64,000 bases of DNA from the NCBI RefSeq assembly GCF_022532105.1, contig NZ_CP092832.1:1178001-1242000 (forward strand), in the 5' to 3' direction. Position 1 is the first letter of the stretch, and every line of letters begins with the position of its first letter. The position numbers and the translations under genes were made by a program. Below are positions 15,936 to 23,914 of the stretch, in pieces. The notes below the pieces were generated by a model. That model was given only the letters and a program-made list of their open reading frames with translations, had not been told where the DNA came from and ran no database searches. Source of the stretch: Flavobacterium sp. HJ-32-4 (lineage in GTDB: Bacteria > Bacteroidota > Bacteroidia > Flavobacteriales > Flavobacteriaceae).

Positions 15936-16319
15936 TTATGACTTTTTCCGGGCAAAATCGAGAAATAGCCAAGCCCATGCGCATATTAATAAGAATCCTC
16001 CAATAGGCGTTACAGGCCCCAAAAACGACAAACCGACCTTCCAGGCTTCATCCAAAGCGAGTAAATAGAGCGAGCCGCTAAAAAGCACTACACCCAGTAA
16101 CGTAAGCGCCGAGATACCCTTCCGGGCCTTGTCTGAAACCGGGGCCAGGGCCACGAACAACAAAAAAAGCGCGTGGTACATCTGATAACGCACCCCGATC
16201 TCGAAAGCGTTTAGAAAAGGAGGGGTCAGGAGGTTCCGAAGGGCATGCGCACCAAACGCTCCGAGTATGATAGAAGTGCCCCCGAATGCAGCGGCAATAA
16301 GTATAAGGCTACGACGCAT
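15936..16319 (-). CDS. DUF423 membrane protein
   Basis: A 127-residue inner-membrane protein with four hydrophobic segments (about 3-20, 45-62, 70-90, 98-120). The N-terminal GAFGAHAL and the YQMYHALFLLFVAL segment are typical of the YgdD/DUF423 family, which is widespread but without a proven function. It is upstream of pckA on the same strand, but the pckA promoter lies between them. Confidence 0.9.
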   Translation of the reverse strand: MRRSLILIAAAFGGTSIILGAFGAHALRNLLTPPFLNAFEIGVRYQMYHALFLLFVALAPVSDKARKGISALTLLGVVLFSGSLYLLALDEAWKVGLSFLGPVTPIGGFLLICAWAWLFLDFARKKS

Positions 16320-16353
16320 CTTTTTTTTGCTAAAGATACGGCATATTACCCGT

Positions 16354-16385
16354 TTGGGAAATTACCCCATGACCCATTACCTTTG
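16354..16385 (+). promoter_or_regulatory. promoter (TTG-N21-TACCTTTG) abutting start codon
   Basis: TTG at 16354-16356 and TACCTTTG at 16378-16385 are 21 bp apart, matching the Bacteroidota -33/-7 arrangement. The box ends 5 bp before the ATG at 16391, so transcription would begin at or next to the start codon. Confidence 0.65.
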
Positions 16386-16390
16386 CCGCC

Positions 16391-17725
16391 ATGAGACACA
16401 TCCTGATTATCGGTGCCGGCCGTTCCGCCTCTTCACTCATTCGTTACCTTCTTGAACGGTCGGAAGCCGAACAACTACACCTGGTAATCGGGGATCTGTC
16501 GGAAGCTCTTGCCACGGCTAAGACGGGCGGACACCCCAATGCGACGCCCATTGCCTTTGACGTGACAGACACCGCCCAACGCCAGGAGCAGATCCAGAAA
16601 GCGGACCTCGTCATTTCCATGCTGCCTGCGCACATGCATGTCGACGTAGCCCGCGATTGCCTCGCCTTCGGCAAACACATGGTGACGGCGTCGTATGTGA
16701 GTGAGGCGATGCTGGCGCTGGATGAAGAAGCTACGGCACGTGGACTCGTATTCATGAACGAAATCGGACTCGATCCGGGTATCGACCACATGAGTGCCAT
16801 GAAATTGCTCGATGAAATCCGGGCGGAAGGCGGCCGCATCAAGGCGTTCGAATCGCATTGCGGTGGACTCGTGGCTCCGGAATCTGATGACAACCTGTGG
16901 AAATACAAATTCAGCTGGGCACCCCGTAACGTCGTATTGGCCGGACAGGGCGGGGCGGCAAAGTTCCTTGAGAAGGGCAGCTATAAATACATCCCTTACC
17001 AACAGCTCTTCCGGCGCACATTACCGCTGTCTATTGAAGGATATGGCGATTTCGAGGTCTACGCCAACCGCGATTCGTTGAAATACCGCGAAGCCTATCG
17101 CCTTGACGGAGTCGAGACGCTCTTACGCGGCACCGTTCGTCGGGCCGGTTATTCCGCCGCCTGGGATGTATTGGTACAACTCGGCATGACTGACGACACC
17201 TATACGGTCGACAACTCAGAAACCCTCACGCATCGCGAGTTCCTGAACCTGTTCCTGCCGTATCATCCGTCCCGATCCGTAGAAGAGAAACTCCGCGCCC
17301 AATTCACCATCAACGACGACTCCTGGCGCAAGCTCGAGGAACTCGAACTGTTCAGCAACGACAAAAGGGCCGGACTGCCGCACGCAACGCCTGCCCAATG
17401 GCTTGAAACGGTATTGGCAGAGAAGTGGGCGCTCCGGCCGTCTGACAAAGACATGATCGTCATGTACCACAAAATTGGCTACGAACGCAACGGCACGCAC
17501 CACCAACGGCATTCGCAAATGGTCGTTATAGGCGATGATCGCACCTACACTGCCATGGCCAAAACGGTCGGTCTTCCGGTCGCCATCGCGGCACTGATGA
17601 TCCTGAACGGCACCATCCGCACACCCGGCGTCCAACTGCCCCTTCGCCCGGATGTCTACGAGCCAATACTCGCCGAACTGGCCACGTATGGCGTCCGATT
17701 TGTAGAAAAAGACATCGCGCTTTAA
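16391..17725 (+). CDS. saccharopine dehydrogenase family oxidoreductase
   Basis: A 444-residue NAD(P)-dependent enzyme. The N-terminal Rossmann motif IIGAGRSASSL (residues 5-15) is followed by ADLVISMLPAHMH, MVTASYVSEAM and GLDPGIDHM, all typical of saccharopine dehydrogenase/homospermidine-synthase folds. In yeast-type pathways this fold acts in lysine metabolism; in flavobacteria it could make or break saccharopine or carry out a related reductive step. The acyl-CoA dehydrogenase at 2.4 kb would fit lysine breakdown but is not linked to it. No operon partner. Confidence 0.85.
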   Translation: MRHILIIGAGRSASSLIRYLLERSEAEQLHLVIGDLSEALATAKTGGHPNATPIAFDVTDTAQRQEQIQKADLVISMLPAHMHVDVARDCLAFGKHMVTASYVSEAMLALDEEATARGLVFMNEIGLDPGIDHMSAMKLLDEIRAEGGRIKAFESHCGGLVAPESDDNLWKYKFSWAPRNVVLAGQGGAAKFLEKGSYKYIPYQQLFRRTLPLSIEGYGDFEVYANRDSLKYREAYRLDGVETLLRGTVRRAGYSAAWDVLVQLGMTDDTYTVDNSETLTHREFLNLFLPYHPSRSVEEKLRAQFTINDDSWRKLEELELFSNDKRAGLPHATPAQWLETVLAEKWALRPSDKDMIVMYHKIGYERNGTHHQRHSQMVVIGDDRTYTAMAKTVGLPVAIAALMILNGTIRTPGVQLPLRPDVYEPILAELATYGVRFVEKDIAL

Positions 17726-17750
17726 GCGTTTATCCACGAAGTAATCAGTA

Positions 17751-17925
17751 GGGCGGACATTCCCCGCTGTTCGCGTCAAGTCCTCGCGCCATCCGCGGGT
17801 GTGGCATCCGCGCCGTCGAGCTTCCGTTGGTCGCTGCCGCCGCCGGGCCCCACCTCACGGCTGCCGTTTCGGCCTTTCTGCTGCCATCGGGGCCGCAGAA
17901 GCGTATGTCCCGACGAATCGGTTTC
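17751..17925. repeat. dispersed repeat family B, divergent copy 2
   Basis: The gap of 374 bp after the saccharopine dehydrogenase gene holds GGGCGGACATTCCCCGC, then GAGCTTCCGTTGGTCGCTGCCGC, close to GCTTCCTACGGTCGCTGCCG in copy 1. The characteristic ATCCCTCACGC ending is not intact. It is followed by the operator/promoter at 17960. Confidence 0.4.
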
Positions 17926-17959
17926 AAAAGAACGAGAGTTGATAATTTAACATTTTAGG

Positions 17960-18002
17960 CGGTTTTTCCGTATCCACGGCTCCCGCGCAGTTTTTACCTT
18001 TA
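17960..18002 (+). promoter_or_regulatory. putative operator plus promoter (copy 2)
   Basis: CGGTTTTTCCGTA at 17960-17972, then exactly 22 bp, then TACCTTTA at 17995-18002 (TAnnTTTG with a final A). The box runs straight into the palindrome at 18001-18035. The YjbR-family gene starts at 18100. Confidence 0.6.
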
Positions 18003-18035
18003 GACCTCAAAGGTTTTAAAAACCTTTGAGGTCTA
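18001..18035. repeat. perfect palindrome, 17-bp arms (family C)
   Basis: TAGACCTCAAAGGTTTT, a single A, then the exact reverse complement. A near-identical palindrome is at 52749-52783 in the same position relative to operator and box. The expected transcription start falls in the left arm, so either a DNA-binding site or an RNA hairpin at the extreme 5' end is possible. Confidence 0.85.
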
Positions 18036-18099
18036 AGCCGACCGCCAGCGCGACGAATCGGTCGCGTCAAAACCATTTTGTGAATGTCAGTAAGCCCTT

Positions 18100-18471
18100 A
18101 TGGATATACAACACTTTTTCGAATATTGCCTCGCCAAGAAAGCCGTCACCGAACATTTCCCCTTTGACGAAGACACCCTCGTCTTCAAAGTGGGTGGCAA
18201 AATGTTCGCCCTCGCCTCACTGTCGGAGTGGGAGAAGGGAAGCCCCGCCGTCAACCTCAAATGCGACCCCGACCGCGCAGCCGAGCTCCGCGCCGAATAC
18301 GAAGGCATACAACCCGGCTACCATATGAGCAAAATCCACTGGAATACGGTCGCCGTCAACGCCGACGTGCCCGATAGCATGGTGCGCGCACTCATCGACC
18401 ATTCCTACGAACTGGTGCTGAAAAGTTTACCTAAAAAAGCGCAGGCGGAAATCGCCGAATCAGCCGATTGA
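18100..18471 (+). CDS. MmcQ/YjbR family protein
   Basis: A 123-residue protein with the CyaY-like YjbR fold. The N-terminal KAVTEHFPFDEDTLVFKVGGKMFAL, the LKCDPDRAAELR segment and GYHMSKIHWNTV are the usual landmarks. The family has a double-wing-like DNA-binding fold but its cellular role is not settled. It is preceded by the 17960 operator/promoter and palindrome, with a 5' leader of about 90 bp. A promoter for the next gene overlaps its stop. Confidence 0.9.
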   Translation: MDIQHFFEYCLAKKAVTEHFPFDEDTLVFKVGGKMFALASLSEWEKGSPAVNLKCDPDRAAELRAEYEGIQPGYHMSKIHWNTVAVNADVPDSMVRALIDHSYELVLKSLPKKAQAEIAESAD

Positions 18472-18473
18472 GT

Positions 18474-18481
18474 TATTTTTG
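18474..18481 (+). promoter_or_regulatory. -7 box for PH/SHOCT gene
   Basis: TATTTTTG, directly after the YjbR stop codon and 24 bp before the ATG at 18506. Confidence 0.5.
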
Positions 18482-18505
18482 CAGCCGTAACCACACGCCC
18501 ACAAC

Positions 18506-19213
18506 ATGAAAGAACAGATTCGGAAATTCCTCAACGAAGAACAAGACCCAAAAGCGGTCGAGAAAGTGACCCACAAACTCAACGACCTGTTGATGCGCGG
18601 CGAAGAGATCGGTTATATAGGGGTGCAGAAAAACCCGGTGCTCACGGTGTTCCCCGACAGCATCGTACTGACCAACAAACGAATCATCATCTGCAAACCC
18701 AAGAATCTCGGCCTGTCAATGGACTTCACCGATTACACCTGGGACGATATCGACACGACCTTCGTGAAAGAAGGTATCCTCGGCTCCGAATTCTCCTTCA
18801 CCACCCATACCGAACTGGTCATTTCCATCGATAACCTGCCGAAAATACAGGCGCGTAAAATCTACACCTTCGCCAAAGAGCAACTCGATATTCTGAAAAC
18901 GGGCTCCGAGCCGGCAGCGGCAGCACCCGTCGAAGCGGCACCGGCACCAGTGGCCACTCCCGTCGCCGAAATCGAAGAAGCTGAAACCGAAGAGGTGACC
19001 CACTTCGCTGAGATACTTCCGGCCACAACGGCCACAATTGCCGAAACACCAGTCCCACCATCCGCAAGCCACAGCGGCGAACGCAGCCTCTCTGAACTGT
19101 CAAAAGAAGAGCTGTTCGAGAAATTACAGAACTACAAAAAACTCCTTGACAACGGCCTCATCCTGCAAGGCGAATATGACAACCTGAAAAAGGAGATATT
19201 GGCGTACCTCTAA
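18506..19213 (+). CDS. PH-domain protein with C-terminal SHOCT-like motif
   Basis: A 235-residue soluble protein. Residues ~25-130 form a bacterial PH-type domain (VLTVFPDSIVLTNKRIIIC, then TWDDIDTTFVKEGILGSEF). Residues ~135-195 are a low-complexity Pro/Ala/Glu linker. The last ~40 residues (LSKEELFEKLQNYKKLLDNG, ILQGEYDNLKKEIL) are a SHOCT-like short helical motif, as found at the ends of many unrelated bacterial proteins. Role unknown. It is followed by a strong terminator. Confidence 0.8.
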   Translation: MKEQIRKFLNEEQDPKAVEKVTHKLNDLLMRGEEIGYIGVQKNPVLTVFPDSIVLTNKRIIICKPKNLGLSMDFTDYTWDDIDTTFVKEGILGSEFSFTTHTELVISIDNLPKIQARKIYTFAKEQLDILKTGSEPAAAAPVEAAPAPVATPVAEIEEAETEEVTHFAEILPATTATIAETPVPPSASHSGERSLSELSKEELFEKLQNYKKLLDNGLILQGEYDNLKKEILAYL

Positions 19214-19228
19214 GATATCCCTAAAAAA

Positions 19229-19273
19229 GAATCCCAAATTCCGGTATAAAACAAACTGGAATTTGGGATTTTT
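19229..19273. terminator. bidirectional terminator
   Basis: AATCCCAAATTCC and its complement GGAATTTGGGATT flank a ~17-base loop, with T runs on both sides. It serves the PH gene and the convergent DUF4407 gene. Confidence 0.85.
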
Positions 19274-19292
19274 ATTTTCAGTTGGGATCGTA

Positions 19293-20393
19293 TTACATCG
19301 TCTCCCACTGCTTCTCCACAAACCGGTGCGCCTGCAACTCCAGCAGTTCTTTTGCCTTGCTGCGCTGCAATCCGAACAGGCCTTTGTCCTGGGCGATGTC
19401 AGCGTACACCCTGTCGTGCATTTCCGCGCTCGTTGCCACCAGCAGTTGCCGTTGGTGCTTGTCTTGTGCCAACGTCGCCTGCAAGGCCGTTTCGATGTCT
19501 TCGAGTTTGAAATCGTATTCTCCCTTCGGCGACAGCAACTTTGCGATGATCGGCGCGGTTTCGATCGCCAGGAACAGCAACATAATGAACAACGACGGCA
19601 GCAGCGGTAACGATCCGAGCGCATTGATCCGCGCCATAAGACCGTCAAACCCTTCGATTACAGGTTGTCCATCGCCGATTTTTTTGTCGAGGTCGGCCTG
19701 CACGTCCTTATTTTTAGCTTCCAGTGCCGCAATTTTCGCCAGGTTCGCCTTTCGCAGCGTATCGAGTTCCGTGCGGGCCAGGTCGTGCTTCGCGATTTTC
19801 TCTTTGAATACCGGTCCCTTCCCGATCTTCAGTGTGCCCTTACGCCCCTCTGCTTCCGCAATATAGGTGTCGTACAACGTATTCACTTCTTTCTCTTTAT
19901 CCGCGATCTCGGTCTTCAGGCGCTTGATATCCGACTCGTTCCGGTCAAGGTCGGTCTTGAAATAATCCGACACTTCTTTCTTGTTCCGCAGCGCCATCGC
20001 GTTTTTTTCTTTCAGCAGCACCGTATTGATTTCTTTTTCAAAAATCTTGATCTCAAGCGGTTTCGAGATAACGATCGCAATGATGACCGCCAACACCACA
20101 CGCGGCGCCGCCTGAAGCAGTTCCTGCCCAAAACGGTCGCGTTTGCGGATGGTCGACACAATAAAACGGTCGAGGTTGAAAATCAGCAGTCCCCAGATAA
20201 GACCAAAGAACACCGCAGGCCAAACATTGTCAAAAACGGTGTACAGCGCGTAAGAAGCAGCCACCCAGGCCATGACGGCCGTGAAAAAAACGGTAGCGCC
20301 AATGCCGGCGAACTTGGTTTGTTCGCCCTCCGAGCAAGTGCCAAGCAACTTGCGGTCTGCGCCAGAGCACAGCACGAAAAAAGATTTCAGCAT
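19293..20393 (-). CDS. DUF4407 membrane protein
   Basis: A 366-residue inner-membrane protein. Hydrophobic segments are near residues 30-50, 58-75, 95-112 and 262-285. Between the third and fourth is a long charged coiled coil (~115-245: FEKEINTVLLKEKNAMALRN onward). FGLIWGLLIFNLDRFIVST is the family signature. Function is unknown; the architecture suggests a membrane-anchored coiled-coil scaffold or sensor. It stands alone, with a repeat-rich gap upstream. Confidence 0.9.
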   Translation of the reverse strand: MLKSFFVLCSGADRKLLGTCSEGEQTKFAGIGATVFFTAVMAWVAASYALYTVFDNVWPAVFFGLIWGLLIFNLDRFIVSTIRKRDRFGQELLQAAPRVVLAVIIAIVISKPLEIKIFEKEINTVLLKEKNAMALRNKKEVSDYFKTDLDRNESDIKRLKTEIADKEKEVNTLYDTYIAEAEGRKGTLKIGKGPVFKEKIAKHDLARTELDTLRKANLAKIAALEAKNKDVQADLDKKIGDGQPVIEGFDGLMARINALGSLPLLPSLFIMLLFLAIETAPIIAKLLSPKGEYDFKLEDIETALQATLAQDKHQRQLLVATSAEMHDRVYADIAQDKGLFGLQRSKAKELLELQAHRFVEKQWETM

Positions 20394-20551
20394 AGGGATG
20401 ATTTAGGTCCGGGCGCCGCAAAACGATAACCCGGATTTGATTGATGATGATACCTGCAAAAGTAACGCCAAAAGAACGCCAATCGTCTCCCGTCACAAAA
20501 TATTTTTTCGTAAGATGCTGTAAAACAGTATTTTTTGGTGTAATTTTTTTT

Positions 20552-20669
20552 GGGCGTTCCCCGGCATCGCGTCCGTTCTTCCCTTTCAATGCCTCCGCCG
20601 GGTCGCGTGCTCTGCTTTATCCCGCCCTCCTGCGTCGGGTCGGGGATACCGCGGCCGCCCGCTAACGCA
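20552..20669. repeat. dispersed repeat family B, copy 3
   Basis: In the 302-bp gap between the DUF4407 gene and the sigma module: GGGCGTTCCCC at the left, CGGGTCGCGTGCTCTGCTTTA and CGTCGGGTCGGGGATACCG in the middle, CGCTAACGC at the right. It shares GGGCGTTCCCC with the copy at 51751. No gene seen in the gap. Confidence 0.55.
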
Positions 20670-20695
20670 ACCCCTTCTTCTTTCGACTGCCGTCG

Positions 20696-21103
20696 TTACG
20701 GGAGTGGCTTTTCGCTCAGCAGATTACCTTCCTTATACGTCCGGATCAGGATGGGAGTGCCCTGTTCGTCAAAATACGTCCAGTCGCCCGAATAGAACCA
20801 ATGCCGCTCTTTGTCGGTCACGACCACGCGGGTCACACCTTTCGACGCGACTTTTCCGTTCGGATGATAGAACGTTACATCACACACCGAGTCGCGGTAG
20901 CGTTCTATTTTAAAGAGTTTCCCATTGGTGTAGTGCCGCCAGCGTTTTACCTCGTCGCCATGGCGATAGCGCCCCACGCTTTTGTAGCGCTGTTTGTCGT
21001 CAGCGTAAACTTCTTTCCAGCGGCCTTCCCGTTGGCCGTTGACCGTCCGGTTCGGGGCACATGCCACTAGCAATAGCAGAAAAAGAAATGCGGTGTATCT
21101 CAT
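20696..21103 (-). CDS. lipoprotein with MORN-like repeats, in sigma-factor operon
   Basis: A 135-residue protein. The start at 21103 (MRYTAFLFLLLLVAC) gives a lipoprotein signal with Cys15; the longer frame upstream has no sense as protein. The body has repeats of the pattern GxWxxxYxDGxxxYxxxYxxG (REGRWKEVYADDKQRYKSVG, then HYTNGKLFKIERY, FYHPNGKVASKG, YFDEQGTPILIRTYKEGN), like YwqK/MORN antitoxin-type repeats. It begins 2 bp after the stop of the small membrane gene, so sigma factor, membrane protein and this lipoprotein form one operon. Confidence 0.75.
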   Translation of the reverse strand: MRYTAFLFLLLLVACAPNRTVNGQREGRWKEVYADDKQRYKSVGRYRHGDEVKRWRHYTNGKLFKIERYRDSVCDVTFYHPNGKVASKGVTRVVVTDKERHWFYSGDWTYFDEQGTPILIRTYKEGNLLSEKPLP

Positions 21104-21105
21104 AG

Positions 21106-21324
21106 TTAGGAATGTCGTTCGAAAAAGAAGATGGTCATGCATACTGCCACTATCACAATGACCAATAGCAATAAGACAATCAGGAACAGCCGCGACGACT
21201 GCGGTCGGAACCACGGCCGCCTGACCGATTTTCGCCGGATCTTCTGCCACAGTTCGTCCGACGGTGTCTCATCGAAACCGGCACTTTTCGCTTTGAAGAG
21301 TTCGAAGAGTTCCTTATCGTTCAT
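21106..21324 (-). CDS. 72-residue single-pass membrane protein, putative anti-sigma-like
   Basis: Residues 1-43 are a soluble region (LFELFKAKSAGFDETPSDELWQKIRRK) and residues ~46-66 form one transmembrane helix (LFLIVLLLLVIVIVAVCMTIF). The ATG overlaps the stop of the ECF sigma gene by 4 bp (ATGA). An inner-membrane protein with a short cytoplasmic N-terminus, coupled to an ECF sigma gene, has the layout of an anti-sigma factor, but it lacks a recognisable zinc HxxxCxxC motif and is much shorter than usual. The function is therefore inferred only from context. Confidence 0.7.
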   Translation of the reverse strand: MNDKELFELFKAKSAGFDETPSDELWQKIRRKSVRRPWFRPQSSRLFLIVLLLLVIVIVAVCMTIFFFERHS

Positions 21325-21860
21325 GGCTGCATTTTTTTGGATTGGGCCTCTGCCAATAACTTTTTCAACTTTTCCTTTGCATAGTTCAGTTGCGATTTCG
21401 ACGTGCCTTCCGATATGTTCAGCATTTCGGCAATTTCGTGGTGCTTATACCCTTCAATTGCGAACAGGTTGAACACCAATCGCGCACCTTCGGGCAATAC
21501 CAACAACATCTTCGATACGTCATCCATTTCAAAATCCCGCATCACCGCCGAGTCCACCGAAACATGTACATCTTCGATCTCAGCCCCGAAGCGGAACGGG
21601 TTTTTCTTTCGCAACTCCATCAGGCAATGGTTTACCGCAATCTTCAGGATCCATCCCGAAAAATTACCATCACCTTTAAACTGGCCGATTTTCGCGAAGA
21701 CCGTCACAAAGGTATTCATCGCCATTTCCTCGGCCCGCTCCCGATCCTTCATATAGCGTTTGCAGATACCCAGCACACGCGCACCATACAGCTTATAAAG
21801 CTGGTGCTGTGAAAGCGGATCCTGGCGCAGGCATCCGGAGATGAGGTCTTTTTCAGACAT
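21321..21860 (-). CDS. ECF-type RNA polymerase sigma factor
   Basis: A 179-residue sigma-70 family protein. Region 2 covers about residues 15-85 (LYGARVLGICKRYMKDRERAEEMAMNTF; FSGWILKIAVNHCLMELRKK) and region 4 about 118-170 (GARLVFNLFAIEGYKHHEIAEML, then NISEGTSKSQLNYAKEKLK). The first 20 residues resemble the Bacteroidota ECF subgroup. It leads a three-gene operon with a tiny membrane protein and a lipoprotein, which suggests an envelope-linked signal. Confidence 0.92.
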   Translation of the reverse strand: MSEKDLISGCLRQDPLSQHQLYKLYGARVLGICKRYMKDRERAEEMAMNTFVTVFAKIGQFKGDGNFSGWILKIAVNHCLMELRKKNPFRFGAEIEDVHVSVDSAVMRDFEMDDVSKMLLVLPEGARLVFNLFAIEGYKHHEIAEMLNISEGTSKSQLNYAKEKLKKLLAEAQSKKMQP

Positions 21861-21914
21861 GAACGGGACTTTTCGGATGCGATGCGTGTAAGGAAGGCAA
21901 AGGTTGTATGACCG

Positions 21915-22331
21915 TTATTCTTTTGATGTTGGTTCTTCTTTAGGGGCCGTCAATACAAGGGGAAAAGCATACTGCACCCGTACAGGCCGTCCGTTCTGTT
22001 TGGCGGGTTTCCATTTGGGCGATTTTGCCAGCAAATCCAGTACCGCCTGGTCCAATGAGGCTAAAGGACTTCCTTTCACGCGCACGTCCGTCGTCGATCC
22101 ATCCTTCTCGACCACAAAGGTGACGAATAGTTTCACCGAAAGGGTATCTGCCTCTTCCGGAATCCGGAAGTTCTTACGTACGAAATCATAGAAAGCCTTC
22201 GTACCTCCGGGAAACTCCGGTGTCGACTCCGGAGCCGTTTCATATACATCCTGCTTGTCCGTTTCCTGTGCTGAGGCCGTTGCCGACAGCAGCCATAAGC
22301 CGAGCCCACAAGCCGTAAAAAAGCGTTTCAC
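21915..22331 (-). CDS. TonB C-terminal-domain protein, periplasmic
   Basis: A 138-residue exported protein. GTG 22331 is chosen as the start because it yields a signal peptide (MKRFFTACGLGLWLLSATASAQ) 5 bp after the M20 dipeptidase stop; the longer TTG frame runs back into that gene. Residues ~40-130 are a TonB C-terminal-like domain (PEFPGGTKAFYDFVRKNF; VTFVVEKDGSTTDVRV; WKPAKQNGRPVRVQY). There is no N-terminal membrane anchor or Pro-rich region, so it is not a complete TonB; secreted stand-alone domains like this are common in Bacteroidota. It is probably co-transcribed with the dipeptidase. Confidence 0.75.
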   Translation of the reverse strand: MKRFFTACGLGLWLLSATASAQETDKQDVYETAPESTPEFPGGTKAFYDFVRKNFRIPEEADTLSVKLFVTFVVEKDGSTTDVRVKGSPLASLDQAVLDLLAKSPKWKPAKQNGRPVRVQYAFPLVLTAPKEEPTSKE

Positions 22332-22335
22332 AGGC

Positions 22336-23730
22336 TTATTGACCGCTTGCCAACTCCGTGAAATACTTGTAAAACAACGGAATCGTCTCAATTCCTTTCA
22401 GGTAATTGAAAATCCCGAAATGTTCGTTCGGCGAGTGGATGGCGTCGCTGTCAAGTCCGAATCCCATCAAAATGGTCTTGCTTTTCAACTCTTTCTCAAA
22501 CAGTGCCACGATCGGAATACTGCCGCCCGAACGCACTGGGATGGCCGGCACACCGAACGTTTCCGTATACGCCTTGTTCGCGGCCTGGTAACCGATGCTG
22601 TCAATCGGCGTCACATAACCCTGGCCCCCGTGGTGCGGTGTCACTTTTACCCGCACACCGGCTGGCGCGATGCTTTCGAAGTGGCGTGTAAACAGTTCGG
22701 TAATCTCTTCCCAATCCTGGTGGGGCACGAGGCGCATGGAAATCTTGGCATAGGCTTTCGAAGCAATGACGGTCTTGGCACCTTCGCCCGTATAGCCGCC
22801 CCAGATGCCGTTGACATCCAGCGTTGGTCGGATCGAGTTGCGTTCGTTCGTCACATAGCCTTTCTCTCCGTATATGTCGTCAATATCCAACGCCTTTTTG
22901 TAGGCATCCAGCGAGAACGGCGCCTTGGCCATTTCGTCGCGTTCTGCCCTTGATAATTCCTCTACCTTATCGTAAAAACCCGGAATGGTGATATGGTTGT
23001 TTTCGTCATGCAGCGAGGCAATCATTTTTGCCAGCACGTTGATGGGGTTGGCCACCGCGCCACCGTAAAGTCCGGAGTGCAGGTCGCGGTTCGGCCCCGT
23101 CACTTCCACCTCAACATAGCTGAGTCCGCGCAAACCGGTCGTGATCGACGGCTGTTGGTTCGAGATCATCCCCGTATCCGAAATCAGGATGACGTCGCAT
23201 TTCAGTTTGTCCTGATTGCGCTCTACAAACCAGCCAAGGCTCTTCGATCCGACTTCCTCCTCGCCCTCAATCATGAATTTGACGTTGCAGGGAAGGGCGT
23301 TGTTTCGCATCATATATTCAAACGCCTTCACGTGCATATACATCTGGCCCTTGTCGTCGCAGGCGCCGCGGGCGAAGATCGCGCCATCGGGGTGCAATTC
23401 CGTTTTTTTGATCACCGGCTCGAAAGGCGGGGAAGTCCAGAGGTCGATCGGATCGGGTGGCTGCACGTCGTAATGTCCGTATACCAACACAGTCGGTAAA
23501 TTCGGGTCAATTGTCTTTTCACCATACACGATGGGATAGCCGGGTGTTTCGCAGACTTCCACCACATCGCAACCGGCCTCGACAAGGCTTTTGCGAACGG
23601 CTTCGGCCATATCAATGACATCCTGTGAGTAGGCGCTGTCGGCGCTGACCGACGGTATTCTCAAAATCGAAATCAGTTCTTCTATAAAACGGTCTTTGTG
23701 TTCCGCTACGTAAGATTTAATCGTGTGCAT
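22336..23730 (-). CDS. M20 family dipeptidase
   Basis: A 464-residue zinc metallopeptidase of the M20 (carnosinase/CNDP-like) family that cleaves dipeptides. Metal and catalytic motifs are VYGHYDVQP (His and Asp), GACDDKGQMYMH (second Asp), and MIEGEEEVGS (catalytic Glu pair). HSPNEHF near the C-terminus supplies another metal His. No signal peptide. The start at 23730 (MHTIKSYVAEHKDRF) is used because the family begins there; a TACATTTG box on the minus strand (23748-23755) lies 18 bp upstream. Confidence 0.93.
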   Translation of the reverse strand: MHTIKSYVAEHKDRFIEELISILRIPSVSADSAYSQDVIDMAEAVRKSLVEAGCDVVEVCETPGYPIVYGEKTIDPNLPTVLVYGHYDVQPPDPIDLWTSPPFEPVIKKTELHPDGAIFARGACDDKGQMYMHVKAFEYMMRNNALPCNVKFMIEGEEEVGSKSLGWFVERNQDKLKCDVILISDTGMISNQQPSITTGLRGLSYVEVEVTGPNRDLHSGLYGGAVANPINVLAKMIASLHDENNHITIPGFYDKVEELSRAERDEMAKAPFSLDAYKKALDIDDIYGEKGYVTNERNSIRPTLDVNGIWGGYTGEGAKTVIASKAYAKISMRLVPHQDWEEITELFTRHFESIAPAGVRVKVTPHHGGQGYVTPIDSIGYQAANKAYTETFGVPAIPVRSGGSIPIVALFEKELKSKTILMGFGLDSDAIHSPNEHFGIFNYLKGIETIPLFYKYFTELASGQ

Positions 23731-23747
23731 CAGGGTTAGGTTTGACC

Positions 23748-23755
23748 CAAATGTA
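23748..23755 (-). promoter_or_regulatory. -7 box for M20 dipeptidase
   Basis: TACATTTG on the minus strand, a perfect consensus match, 18 bp upstream of the ATG at 23730. Confidence 0.55.
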
Positions 23756-23773
23756 CGAAAAAGGGAGAGATGG

Positions 23774-23842
23774 GGAATTAGCGAATGAGCCAATTAGCGG
23801 ATTAGCGAATGAGATAATTAGATGATTAGAAAATGAGATAAT
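23774..23842. repeat. dispersed repeat family D, copy 1
   Basis: AT-rich units of AATTAGCGAATGAG and GATTAGCGAATGAG in tandem, degenerating to AATTAGATGATTAGAAAATGAG. Related blocks flank the nadK-CBS gap at 50061 and 50241. Confidence 0.6.
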
Positions 23843-23883
23843 GCGTAGAAGGACGTGCTTCGATCCTCGTCAGATTCGGAAAT

Positions 23884-23912
23884 AAAAAAAGCCTCCCGTT
23901 TGGGAAGCTTTT
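23884..23912 (-). terminator. terminator after tRNA-Leu
   Basis: On the minus strand AAGCTTCCC-AAAC-GGGAGGCTT followed by seven T, starting 2 bp beyond the tRNA 3' end. Confidence 0.9.
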
Positions 23913-23914
23913 CG

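Noticed and set aside
19665..20429. 254-codon open frame on the plus strand
   Set aside because: It is antisense to the DUF4407 gene, whose coiled-coil codons suppress stops in that frame.
22255..22953. 232-codon open frame on the plus strand
   Set aside because: It is antisense to the M20 dipeptidase and TonB-like genes, with no start signal and no recognisable domain.
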